From Prevotellaceae bacterium (lineage in GTDB: Bacteria; Bacteroidota; Bacteroidia; Bacteroidales; Bacteroidaceae): a stretch of DNA of 64,000 nt. A program made the translations under genes and the position numbers. The notes under the pieces were generated by a model. That model saw only the letters and a list, made by a program, of their open reading frames with translations. It was not told where the DNA came from and made no database searches. The DNA lies in NCBI GenBank assembly GCA_019420585.1, contig JAHZGX010000007.1, positions 1 through 64,000 of the forward strand, given 5' to 3'. This document shows positions 41,984 to 49,803 of the stretch, piece after piece (positions within the stretch are counted from its first letter, which is position 1; each line of letters begins with the position of its first letter).

Positions 41984-43846
41984 TTAGCATTCCTGCAGGC
42001 TGGCCACGTAATTGCGCAGCCGTTTGTAGAACGGATGGCGGCATAGCGTGGCTTGGTGACCCACCAGGATGAGTTTCATGCGTGCCCGGGTGATGGCCAC
42101 GTTCATGCGGCGCAGGTCGCGCAGGAATCCCACTTGCCCCTCGCTGTTGGAGCGCACCATGCTGATGAGTATGATGTCACGTTCCTGCCCCTGGAACCCA
42201 TCCACCGTGTTGATGCTGATGAGCCTGCGGAAAGGCTTCCACCAGGAGTCGCGCCTGATGAGTTGGCGTAGCAGGCGCACCTGTCCCTTGTAAGGGCTTA
42301 TGAGTCCCACGTCGAGCCTCTCGTCCAGTATGCGTCGGGTGCCTATCCGTTCAAAGTAAGCCTTCAGGGTGTCCACGGTCAGTTGTGCTTCGGCTGGGTT
42401 CTGGCGGCTTACGCCATCGCCCGCTTCCTGCTCTTCGTAATCGGCTTCCCCGGGAGTGTCCACCCATTCGATGGCTGTGTCCCAGTCCAGAATGCTGCGG
42501 TAGCGTACCGAGGGGTCGCTTTGTAGTCGGCCGTCATAGAACTCCTGGTTGGGAAACTGCATGATGGCATCTGTCATCCTGTACTGCACGCCCAGCAGGG
42601 CCACGGCTTCAGGGTGTCCCTCCACGATTTTCTGCATCAGCGTCCTGTCCAGTCCGCCCGCCAGTGCTTCGGGGCTTTTGACCGTGGGAGGCAGTTGGCA
42701 GTGGTCGCCTGCCAGTATCACCCGGTCGGCCTTCTGTATGGCTATCCAGCAGGTTGCCTGCAATGCCTGCGCGGCCTCATCGATGAAGAGCGAACTGAAG
42801 CGCCGTCCCAGCAGCAGGGTCGATGCGCTGCCCGTGAGCGTGCAGGCCACCACACGGGCCTCGGAGAGCAGGGAGTCACGTATCTGGAAGTCCAGTGCGG
42901 TGGCCTTGTCCTTCAGTCGCGCAATCTTCTGATGGCGGTTCTCTCGGTTGCCCTGCGCGGAGTCATATAGTTGGCGTATGGTTCGCCTGATGGCCCACAA
43001 CTGGCTGTAGAGCGGGTGCGCCTCGTAGCGCCGCTCGTAGGTGTCGGCCAGCATCTGGTCGGTGACGCGCATGGGGTTGCCTATGCGCAGTACGTTCACC
43101 CCTCGCTCGCTGAGTTTCTGGGCTATCCAGTCCACTGCCATGTTGCTCTGGGCGCACACCATCACCTGTGTCTCCCTGCGCAGAGTCTCATAGATGGCCT
43201 CCACCATGGTGGTGGTCTTGCCTGTGCCTGGAGGGCCGTGCAGCACGGCCACGTCCTTGCAGGCCAGCACGCGGTTGACGGCTTCCTGTTGTGTGACGTT
43301 CAGCCAGGGCATTGCCACGGGAGCGAGTGTGCGCGTGTGGAGCGGAGCCTGGGTATATATCATGTCGCGCAACTGTGCCAGCCGTCCCTCACGGGCAGAG
43401 GTCACACGGTCCAGAGCCTCGAACATCAGGCGATAGGTGTACTCATCCAGGTATAGTTGAACGCCCAAGCAGTCGGCGTTCAGCACTTGGCTCACTGCTC
43501 CCATCGAGGGCATGCTGATGACCATGCGGTCGTTTTCCACGTAACTCACCTGTCCCACGAAGTTCATGTAAGTGAGCATCTGCGAGGCATCCTGCGTGAA
43601 GAAGCATACGGGCTTTCCCGGTTCAAACTGGTGCTCGGCCTCCTGCGCTTCCGTTCGGTCCACCTCCACTACCGGCGTGTCCTGCGAATTGTAGTAACTG
43701 CGACCCACCCGGAGCGGAAACCAGCACAGGCCGCGCCGTACCTTGCGTGCCACTCCCATGTTCTCTGTCTGCCGCTGGAATTGCTCCCGCTCGCAGGCGT
43801 ATTCCACTTCCAGAAGCCGTCTCTGCTGTGCCAAATCCTGAATCAT
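41984..43846 (-). CDS. Upf1/IGHMBP2-like superfamily 1 DNA/RNA helicase
   Basis: A 620-residue helicase (ATG 43846, MIQDLAQQRRLLEVEY). An N-terminal OB-like domain precedes Walker A LHGPPGTGKTTT at about 210, motif II LFIDEAAQAL, motif III GDHCQLPPTVKS, motif IV VQYRM, and motifs V/VI INTVDGFQGQERD and VAITRARMKLILVG. This set is that of the Upf1-like group common in Bacteroidota. Role in nucleic acid repair or RNA handling not defined. The frame continues upstream of this ATG but overlaps the divergent gene, so the shorter start is preferred. Confidence 0.88.
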   Translation of the reverse strand: MIQDLAQQRRLLEVEYACEREQFQRQTENMGVARKVRRGLCWFPLRVGRSYYNSQDTPVVEVDRTEAQEAEHQFEPGKPVCFFTQDASQMLTYMNFVGQVSYVENDRMVISMPSMGAVSQVLNADCLGVQLYLDEYTYRLMFEALDRVTSAREGRLAQLRDMIYTQAPLHTRTLAPVAMPWLNVTQQEAVNRVLACKDVAVLHGPPGTGKTTTMVEAIYETLRRETQVMVCAQSNMAVDWIAQKLSERGVNVLRIGNPMRVTDQMLADTYERRYEAHPLYSQLWAIRRTIRQLYDSAQGNRENRHQKIARLKDKATALDFQIRDSLLSEARVVACTLTGSASTLLLGRRFSSLFIDEAAQALQATCWIAIQKADRVILAGDHCQLPPTVKSPEALAGGLDRTLMQKIVEGHPEAVALLGVQYRMTDAIMQFPNQEFYDGRLQSDPSVRYRSILDWDTAIEWVDTPGEADYEEQEAGDGVSRQNPAEAQLTVDTLKAYFERIGTRRILDERLDVGLISPYKGQVRLLRQLIRRDSWWKPFRRLISINTVDGFQGQERDIILISMVRSNSEGQVGFLRDLRRMNVAITRARMKLILVGHQATLCRHPFYKRLRNYVASLQEC

Positions 43847-43889
43847 GGATGCAAAAGTAGCAAATTTTCCTCTTGCCTGCCGCGGATGC

Positions 43890-43921
43890 TTGGCAGTTTG
43901 AGCGGGATTCCCTAACTTTGC
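43890..43921 (+). promoter_or_regulatory. -33/-7 promoter of the TIR-AAA-DUF4435 cassette
   Basis: TTG at 43890-43892, a 20-base spacer, then TAACTTTGC at 43913-43921, a full Bacteroidota promoter, 33 bases before the start codon. A strong ribosome site (AAAGGAGGCG) precedes the ATG at 43955. Confidence 0.75.
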
Positions 43922-43954
43922 TATATATAATATGGTATTAAAGGAGGCGAATCC

Positions 43955-44482
43955 ATGAATACGAACAAGACCTACGTGGCGTTTGACGCACAGGGCGTGC
44001 TTGACCACGAGCACAGCAACCTGCGCTATTTCCATCAGATGCGGGAGTGGCAGAGGCAGTATCCGCAGCGTTACTGTTTCCTGAACATGGAGGACATTGA
44101 CTTCTCGGCCACGCACGATGATTTGGTTGACAGTACCTTCAAGGTACATTGTCTCAAACTGATGGAGAGGGCGGACAACCTGCTTGTGCTGGCCAGCAGC
44201 CTGATGGACGTGGAGAGTTCGGCACTCAACTGGCAGATAAGCCGTGCCGTGAACCGCTTTCGCCTGCCCATGGTGGTGGCTTACGTGGGTTATGACATGC
44301 TGGATGACGGTTCCATCAAAGAGAACTGGCCACACTTGCCCAACAAGGTGCGTAAGTACATCGGGCTTGACAGCGCACGCATGGCACATGTGCCTTTGAC
44401 CAAGGACAAACTGGAGCGGGCACTGGGTGCCTACTCTGTGAAGAAGGGACTTTATCCCTGGAATTCCACCACTATCTTCTAA
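43955..44482 (+). CDS. TIR-like (MTH538/ThsB-type) domain protein
   Basis: A 175-residue protein. Its opening TYVAFDAQGVLDHEHSNLRYF, the central HCLKLMERADNLLVLASSLM and the SALNWQISRAVNRFRLPMVVAYVGYD strand-helix-strand follow the MTH538 TIR-like layout (flavodoxin-like fold with a trans-located helix that is tailored to sensing or NAD-type chemistry in ThsB relatives). No signal or membrane span. I cannot point to a sure catalytic Glu, so the call is tentative. It is the first gene of a cassette with an ATPase and a DUF4435 nuclease-type protein. Confidence 0.5.
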   Translation: MNTNKTYVAFDAQGVLDHEHSNLRYFHQMREWQRQYPQRYCFLNMEDIDFSATHDDLVDSTFKVHCLKLMERADNLLVLASSLMDVESSALNWQISRAVNRFRLPMVVAYVGYDMLDDGSIKENWPHLPNKVRKYIGLDSARMAHVPLTKDKLERALGAYSVKKGLYPWNSTTIF

Positions 44483-44503
44483 ACCATATACAGGCAGAGC
44501 GGC

Positions 44504-45319
44504 ATGAACAAGAAGGGACTCTATATCCAGCGCATACAGATTGATGCGCTGTGGAGCAGGAAACGCGGTATTGACTGGACGCTGCGCCCTGACGTGAACA
44601 TCCTTAGCGGCGTGAACGGGGTGGGCAAGAGCACCATACTCAACAGGGTGGTGCGTCAACTCATAAGTGTCGACAGGCTGGAGAATCAGTTCAACGGTGT
44701 GACGCTGACCTTCGCACCGGAAGGTGCCGATGGGGTGGACTTTGATGTCATACGTTCATTTGACCGCCCGCTTGTGTCAAGTGACCTGCTTGGCAAGGTG
44801 GCCGATTCGCAGTTGCAGTCGGAACTTGACCTGCAACTTTACCAGTTGCAGCGCAGGTACCTGGATTACCAAGTGAACATGAGCAACCGCATGGTCGACC
44901 TCTTTACCCGGCAGGTACCTGATGCGCAGAGGCTGGCAGGAGAGATTGCCCAAGAGAAGACGCACTTCATGGATCTTGTGGACAGCCTCTTCAAAGACAC
45001 GGGCAAGACCATTTGTCGGGACCGCAATGAGATATTCTTCGTCTCCATGGACGAGGTGATACCCTCTTACAAACTCTCCAGCGGGGAGAAGCAGATGCTC
45101 ATCATCCTGCTTTCCGTGCTGGTACAGAACCGCAAGCCTTGTGTTCTTTTCATGGACGAACCGGAGGTGAGCCTGCACATTGAGTGGCAGCAGAGGCTCG
45201 TGGGACTGGTGCGTGACCTCAATCCCAACGTGCAGGTCATCCTCACTACCCACAGCCCTGCCGTTATCATGGATGGCTGGGCCGACTGCGTGACCAACGT
45301 GGAGGACATCGTTCTATGA
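44504..45319 (+). CDS. AAA/ABC-type ATPase, AriA-like
   Basis: A 271-residue ATPase: Walker A GVNGVGKST at 36-44, an inserted helical arm (about 95-170), ABC signature KLSSGEKQML, Walker B and D-loop VLFMDEPEVSLH, and switch TTHSPAVI. This is the compact AAA_15/21-type ATPase that pairs with DUF4435 proteins, as in PARIS (AriA-AriB). The stop overlaps the next start by 4 bases (45316-45319). Confidence 0.8.
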   Translation: MNKKGLYIQRIQIDALWSRKRGIDWTLRPDVNILSGVNGVGKSTILNRVVRQLISVDRLENQFNGVTLTFAPEGADGVDFDVIRSFDRPLVSSDLLGKVADSQLQSELDLQLYQLQRRYLDYQVNMSNRMVDLFTRQVPDAQRLAGEIAQEKTHFMDLVDSLFKDTGKTICRDRNEIFFVSMDEVIPSYKLSSGEKQMLIILLSVLVQNRKPCVLFMDEPEVSLHIEWQQRLVGLVRDLNPNVQVILTTHSPAVIMDGWADCVTNVEDIVL

Positions 45320-46395
45320 GTTCCCAAGGCAACGACAGTGCCGCCCAGACCGCCCAGGCCTATGCTGCCATGCAGCCCCACAAGTCGGGCAAGCGGTTGC
45401 AGGACAGTCTGACATCTGATTATATTGAAGCAGCCAACCGGTTGCGGCCACGCTCGGCCAGGCACAGGATAGTGGCCTATGTGGAGAGTTATGACGATGT
45501 GTTTTTCTGGCGGTCTGTCTTGCAGGAATTTGAAGACGAGCAACATTACTTCGAGGTCATGCTTCCCAGCCGCACCTCATTGGGCCGGGGAAAGAAGTCT
45601 GCCCTCATGAACAGGCTCGGATCCGCGCTGGGCGAGTTCATGATTGCCTGTGTAGACGCTGATTATGACTGGCTCATGCAAGGATGCACTGAGATGAGCC
45701 ACATGGTGTGCTCCAATCCGCATGTCCTGCACACCTACGTCTATGCTATAGAGAATTATCAATGTTATGCCCCTAATCTGCACACCGCCTGCGTGATGAG
45801 CACGCTGAATGACCGCAGTGTGATGGATTTGGAGGCTTTCCTTGCGGAGTTCAGCCGTATTGTATGGCCACTCTTTGTGTGGAATGTGTGGGCTTACCGT
45901 TTCGGGTATTACCGCGAGTTCAGCATGAGCCAGTTCGGTGATATTGTCTCCTTCCACAATATCAACCCCGCCAAGGGCGGCCAGGCTGCCCTTGACTCTC
46001 TAAAACACAAGGTCAACAAGTGTATTGCCATGCTTCAGAGACGCTATCCTCAGGCGCGCAAGACTTATGCTCCCCTGCGTGGGGAATTGCTTGGCATGGG
46101 TCTTACTCCCGACACCACTTATCTTTACATTCAGGGGCACACGCTCTTTGATGGCGTGGTGATGCCGCTGCTGACTCCCATCTGCAATATCCTGCGCAGG
46201 GAACGCGAGCGTGAGATATTGCGTCTGGCCATTCACGAAAAGCAGAAGCAGAATGAACTGGCCAGTTATGAGCACAGCGTGTGCAGCGTGGACATCATGC
46301 TGAAGAAGAGTTCCGGATTCCGCCAAAGCGCACCGTATCAGTTGCTCAAGGCCGATATTACCCGGCTGATGGCCGAGGTGGGTCGGCAGAAGTAG
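45316..46395 (+). CDS. DUF4435 TOPRIM protein, AriB-like
   Basis: A 359-residue protein. TOPRIM-type residues are visible: Glu57 in YVESYDDVFFW, the DxD pair Asp114/Asp116 in IACVDADYDWL, and the DUF4435-typical YAIENYQCY at 143-151. DUF4435 proteins are the nuclease effectors of PARIS and relatives, held by an ABC-like ATPase until a phage trigger frees them. Its last 58 bases overlap the convergent end of trkA. Base composition matches the host chromosome, so the cassette is old here or came from a similar genome. Confidence 0.8.
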   Translation: MSSQGNDSAAQTAQAYAAMQPHKSGKRLQDSLTSDYIEAANRLRPRSARHRIVAYVESYDDVFFWRSVLQEFEDEQHYFEVMLPSRTSLGRGKKSALMNRLGSALGEFMIACVDADYDWLMQGCTEMSHMVCSNPHVLHTYVYAIENYQCYAPNLHTACVMSTLNDRSVMDLEAFLAEFSRIVWPLFVWNVWAYRFGYYREFSMSQFGDIVSFHNINPAKGGQAALDSLKHKVNKCIAMLQRRYPQARKTYAPLRGELLGMGLTPDTTYLYIQGHTLFDGVVMPLLTPICNILRREREREILRLAIHEKQKQNELASYEHSVCSVDIMLKKSSGFRQSAPYQLLKADITRLMAEVGRQK

Positions 46396-47732
46396 CGGTC
46401 CATCTTCTTGATGAGTCCGCTCAGGCAGAACACCACCACGCGGTCGCCGGGCATGATGCGGGTGCTTCCGTGGATGGGGTATCCCACGCCGTCACGTACC
46501 AGTCCGCCCAATGTGACACCTTTGGGAAGGCGCAATTCATATACGGGTTTCTCGGTCACCTGGCTTCCCTCGCTGGCTATGAACTCAGCCACATCAGCGT
46601 TGGCTATCGTCAGACATTTCACATTGGCTACATCGGTGTCTAGCATCATCTGGTAGATGTGGCTGGCCGCGATGGTCTTCTTATTGATGATGGTGCCTAT
46701 GTCCAACTTCTCTGCCAAGGACACGTAATCCATGTTCTCCACCAGGGCAATGGTCTTCCTTACTCCCATGCGCTTGGCTGCCAGGCAAGCCAGGATGTTG
46801 GTCTCGGTATAAGGAGTGAGTGCTGCAAATGCCTGCATGTCACGCAGTCCTTCCTCGGCCAGCATGCCGGTGTCGCGCCCGTCGCCCTGTATGATGCTCA
46901 CGTCAGGGTCATCGAGCAGGTCGGCAAATTGTTTGCACCGCTCCTCGTTCTGCTCAATCACTTTCACGCTTATGGAGTCGGGCTTGTCTTGTATGACGTG
47001 CAGGGCTATCAGTCCGCCGCCCATGATCATCATGTGGCGTACTTCTCCGTAGTCTTCCTTACCTGTTATCTGAAGTATGTGTTGTACGTGTTTGCGCTGG
47101 GTCATGAAGTAGACGATGTCTCCCAAAGCCAAACTGTCGTTTCCGCCGGGGATAATGGTGTCCTCGCCACGCTTGACAGCCACTATGTGATAGGGTGTTC
47201 CGGGACCACATAGTTCGCGCAGTGGCTTGTTGAGCACACGGGCTGTCTCGCGCAGTTTGATGCCCAGCATTACCAGTGCGCCCCCGTGCACCTCCCAGTA
47301 CTGACGCACGCCCGGACGCTTGATACTGTCCAGGATTTCCCGTGCAGCCAGTGCTTCGGGGTATATGATGCTGTCAATGCCCATCTGCTTGAAGAATTCT
47401 CTGTACTCGGGACGCGTGTATTCGGCGTTGTCCACACGGGCCACCGTCTTGCGGCAGTTCAGTGCGTGAGCCAGCATGCAGCATGTGATGTTGCGTGTCT
47501 CCTCGGGTGTCACGCCGATGAAGAGGTCTGCGTGGGGCACGCCGGCCTCTTTCAATCCGTTGATGCTAGTGGGTGCCACATTCAGGGTCATGAGGTCGAA
47601 CTCTCCTGAGGTGGACAGTTCGGCCGTACGGTCAGGGTTTTCATCAATGAGTATGATGTCCTGGTCTTCGCGCGAAAGCAGTTCTGCCAGGTAAGTTCCC
47701 ACGACTCCTGCGCCAGCGATTACTATTTTCAT
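46338..47732 (-). CDS. trkA: Trk system potassium uptake protein TrkA
   Basis: A 464-residue cytosolic regulator with two RCK units. The first starts MKIVIAGAGVVGTYLAELLS (NAD-binding GxGxxG); the second starts MMIMGGGLIALHVIQ. TrkA_C domains follow each. It gates the TrkH channel. The start overlaps the dxs stop by 4 bases. The C-terminal ~20 residues after GLIKKMDRYF overlap the convergent DUF4435 gene. No trkH follows in the window, though dxs-trkA-trkH is a common order in relatives. Confidence 0.9.
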   Translation of the reverse strand: MKIVIAGAGVVGTYLAELLSREDQDIILIDENPDRTAELSTSGEFDLMTLNVAPTSINGLKEAGVPHADLFIGVTPEETRNITCCMLAHALNCRKTVARVDNAEYTRPEYREFFKQMGIDSIIYPEALAAREILDSIKRPGVRQYWEVHGGALVMLGIKLRETARVLNKPLRELCGPGTPYHIVAVKRGEDTIIPGGNDSLALGDIVYFMTQRKHVQHILQITGKEDYGEVRHMMIMGGGLIALHVIQDKPDSISVKVIEQNEERCKQFADLLDDPDVSIIQGDGRDTGMLAEEGLRDMQAFAALTPYTETNILACLAAKRMGVRKTIALVENMDYVSLAEKLDIGTIINKKTIAASHIYQMMLDTDVANVKCLTIANADVAEFIASEGSQVTEKPVYELRLPKGVTLGGLVRDGVGYPIHGSTRIMPGDRVVVFCLSGLIKKMDRYFCRPTSAISRVISALSN

Positions 47733-49615
47733 GAGAGAGCCTTTATGATTGCTTCTTTGTCTATGCCCGCCAGGTGGTGCAGTTGCTTCACGCTTCCGTG
47801 TTCCATGAAGCGGTCTGGCAACCCCAGGCGTGTCACCTTGGGGTGCAGTTGGTGGTCGGCCATGTATTCCAGCACGGCAGAGCCCAACCCGCCCTTCAGT
47901 GTGCCGTCCTCTATGGTCACTATGTGCCGGAACTTCTGTCCTACGGCACTGAGTATCTCTTCGTCAATGGGTTTCAGGAAGCGCATATCATAATGTGCAA
48001 TGCTCCTTCCCTTGCTTTCCAGTTCACCAAGGGCTCGTTCTACTTCGTTGCCCACGGGTCCCAGGCTCAGTACCACTGCCTCGCTGCCCTCGCGCATGAG
48101 CCGTCCCTTGCCCACGGGTATTTCCTCCAGGGGGCATCGCCAGTCGGCATGTTCGGCATGTCCGCGCGGAAACCTGATGACGAAAGGCCCCTTGCCGGGC
48201 AGTTGTGCCGTGTACATCAGCCGTCGGAGTTCGTTCTCGTCCATGGGTGATGACAGCGTGAGGTTGGGCACAGGGCGCAGTGCCGACAGGTCAAAAGCCC
48301 CGTGGTGTGTGGGGCCGTCCTCGCCTACAAGCCCGGCTCTGTCCAGACAGAGCACCACATCGAGGCGGCACAGTGCCACGTCATGTATGATGTTGTCGAA
48401 GGCGCGCTGTGAGAAACTGGAGTAGATATTGCAGAAGGGCAGCAGTCCCGCACTGGCCATTCCGCCCGAGAAGGTCACTGCATGTTCCTCGGCAATGCCC
48501 ACGTCAAAAGTGCGGTCGGGCATTTCCTTCATCATGCGGGTCAGTCCGCAGCCTGTAGCCATGGCTGGCGTGACGGCCACAATACGGTCATTCGCCTTTG
48601 CCAATTCCAGTAAGGTTTCTCCGAAAACGTCTTGATATTTGGGTGGAAGCCCGCTTGTATCCTGTTGCAGGCACTTGCCTGTCTCTGGATCATAGCGTCC
48701 CGGTGCGTGGAAAAGTGTGGGATTCTGCTCTGCCGGCTCAAATCCTTTTCCTTTCACAGTGTGGATATGCAGCAGTTTCGGCCCCTTCATGTCCTTTATC
48801 TGCACCAGTGTGTTGACCAGTTCTATGACATCATGGCCGTCGCTTGGCCCGAAATAACGGATGTTCATGCCTTCAAAGATGTTCTGCTGGTCGGTGAGTA
48901 GTGACTTCAACGAATTGTTGAAGCGCAATACCCTCTGCCTTCCCCGCTCGCTGAGCAGCCCCCACTTGAGCATCTTCTGTGAGATGCGGAAGCGTAACCA
49001 GTTGTACAACCGACTTGTGTGAAGGTGATGCAGGTAATGTTTCATGCCGCCCACGCTGCTGTCTATGCTCATATTGTTGTCGTTCAATATGATGAGCATG
49101 TCGTTTGGAGTGGTGCTCGCATTGTTCAGCCCCTCATAGGCCAGACCTCCGCTCATGCTTCCGTCGCCTATGACGGCCACCACATGGCGGTCGGCATGTC
49201 CGGTTTTCCTGTCTGCCACGGCCATTCCAAGCGCGGCAGAAATGCTGTTGGAGGCATGTCCGCAGGCAAAGGTGTCATACTCACTCTCGTCCGGTGAAGG
49301 GAACGGGCGCAGTCCGTGCAGTTGTCTGTACGTGCAGAAAGCCTCCATGCGCCCGGTAAGCATCTTGTGTCCGACAGCCTGGTGCCCTACATCCCACACG
49401 ATGCGGTCATAAGGGGTGTTGAATACATAATGCAGTGCCACGGTCAGTTCCACCACGCCCATACTGCTGGCGAAGTGACCGGGGGTGTCTGCCAGGGAAT
49501 GTATGATGGCCTGGCGGAGTTCGCTGCATACTTTGGGCAGAGCCTCCCGCGGCAGTTTGCGCAGGTCGGCCGGCAGGTGTATGCCTTGAAGCAATGGTAT
49601 GGGTTCTTTGTCCAA
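47729..49615 (-). CDS. dxs: 1-deoxy-D-xylulose-5-phosphate synthase
   Basis: A 628-residue thiamine-diphosphate enzyme joining pyruvate and glyceraldehyde 3-phosphate, first step of the MEP isoprenoid pathway. Marks: GHASNSISAALGMA, ThDP motif GDGSMSGGLAYEGLNNA...NDNNMSID, and a transketolase-type middle domain DVGIAEEHAVTFSGGMA and FDNIIHDVALC. Its own -7 box is at 49640-49648. Another MEP gene, ispD, lies nearby on the same strand. Confidence 0.95.
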   Translation of the reverse strand: MDKEPIPLLQGIHLPADLRKLPREALPKVCSELRQAIIHSLADTPGHFASSMGVVELTVALHYVFNTPYDRIVWDVGHQAVGHKMLTGRMEAFCTYRQLHGLRPFPSPDESEYDTFACGHASNSISAALGMAVADRKTGHADRHVVAVIGDGSMSGGLAYEGLNNASTTPNDMLIILNDNNMSIDSSVGGMKHYLHHLHTSRLYNWLRFRISQKMLKWGLLSERGRQRVLRFNNSLKSLLTDQQNIFEGMNIRYFGPSDGHDVIELVNTLVQIKDMKGPKLLHIHTVKGKGFEPAEQNPTLFHAPGRYDPETGKCLQQDTSGLPPKYQDVFGETLLELAKANDRIVAVTPAMATGCGLTRMMKEMPDRTFDVGIAEEHAVTFSGGMASAGLLPFCNIYSSFSQRAFDNIIHDVALCRLDVVLCLDRAGLVGEDGPTHHGAFDLSALRPVPNLTLSSPMDENELRRLMYTAQLPGKGPFVIRFPRGHAEHADWRCPLEEIPVGKGRLMREGSEAVVLSLGPVGNEVERALGELESKGRSIAHYDMRFLKPIDEEILSAVGQKFRHIVTIEDGTLKGGLGSAVLEYMADHQLHPKVTRLGLPDRFMEHGSVKQLHHLAGIDKEAIIKALS

Positions 49616-49639
49616 ATCTGTCTTGTATAGTGTCGGAGT

Positions 49640-49648
49640 GCAAAATTA
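49640..49648 (-). promoter_or_regulatory. -7 box TAATTTTGC for dxs-trkA
   Basis: The minus strand reads TAATTTTGC 24 bases before the dxs start, with TTG 19 bases upstream (49668-49670). Confidence 0.7.
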
Positions 49649-49803
49649 TGTAAAAACGTTGAGGGTGCAAAGTGTTTTCCATAAAAAGGTGTTGGCGGTC
49701 GGGATGCCTTGCGTTGGGGGATGAAGCACTTGGCGCAGGTTTGGCCGGCCGGCAGTTCTTTGTGCTAAGGAGGGACTATGGGGATGTCCGTAGCCTGCTT
49801 CGG

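Noticed and set aside
41984..44659. Helicase of 891 residues with a long N-terminal extension
   Set aside because: The extension is antisense to the TIR-like gene and its promoter; the ATG at 43846 gives the usual family start.
43955..46395. Canonical two-gene PARIS
   Set aside because: The ATPase and DUF4435 genes fit, but the co-transcribed TIR-like first gene is not part of standard PARIS, so it is reported as PARIS-like only.
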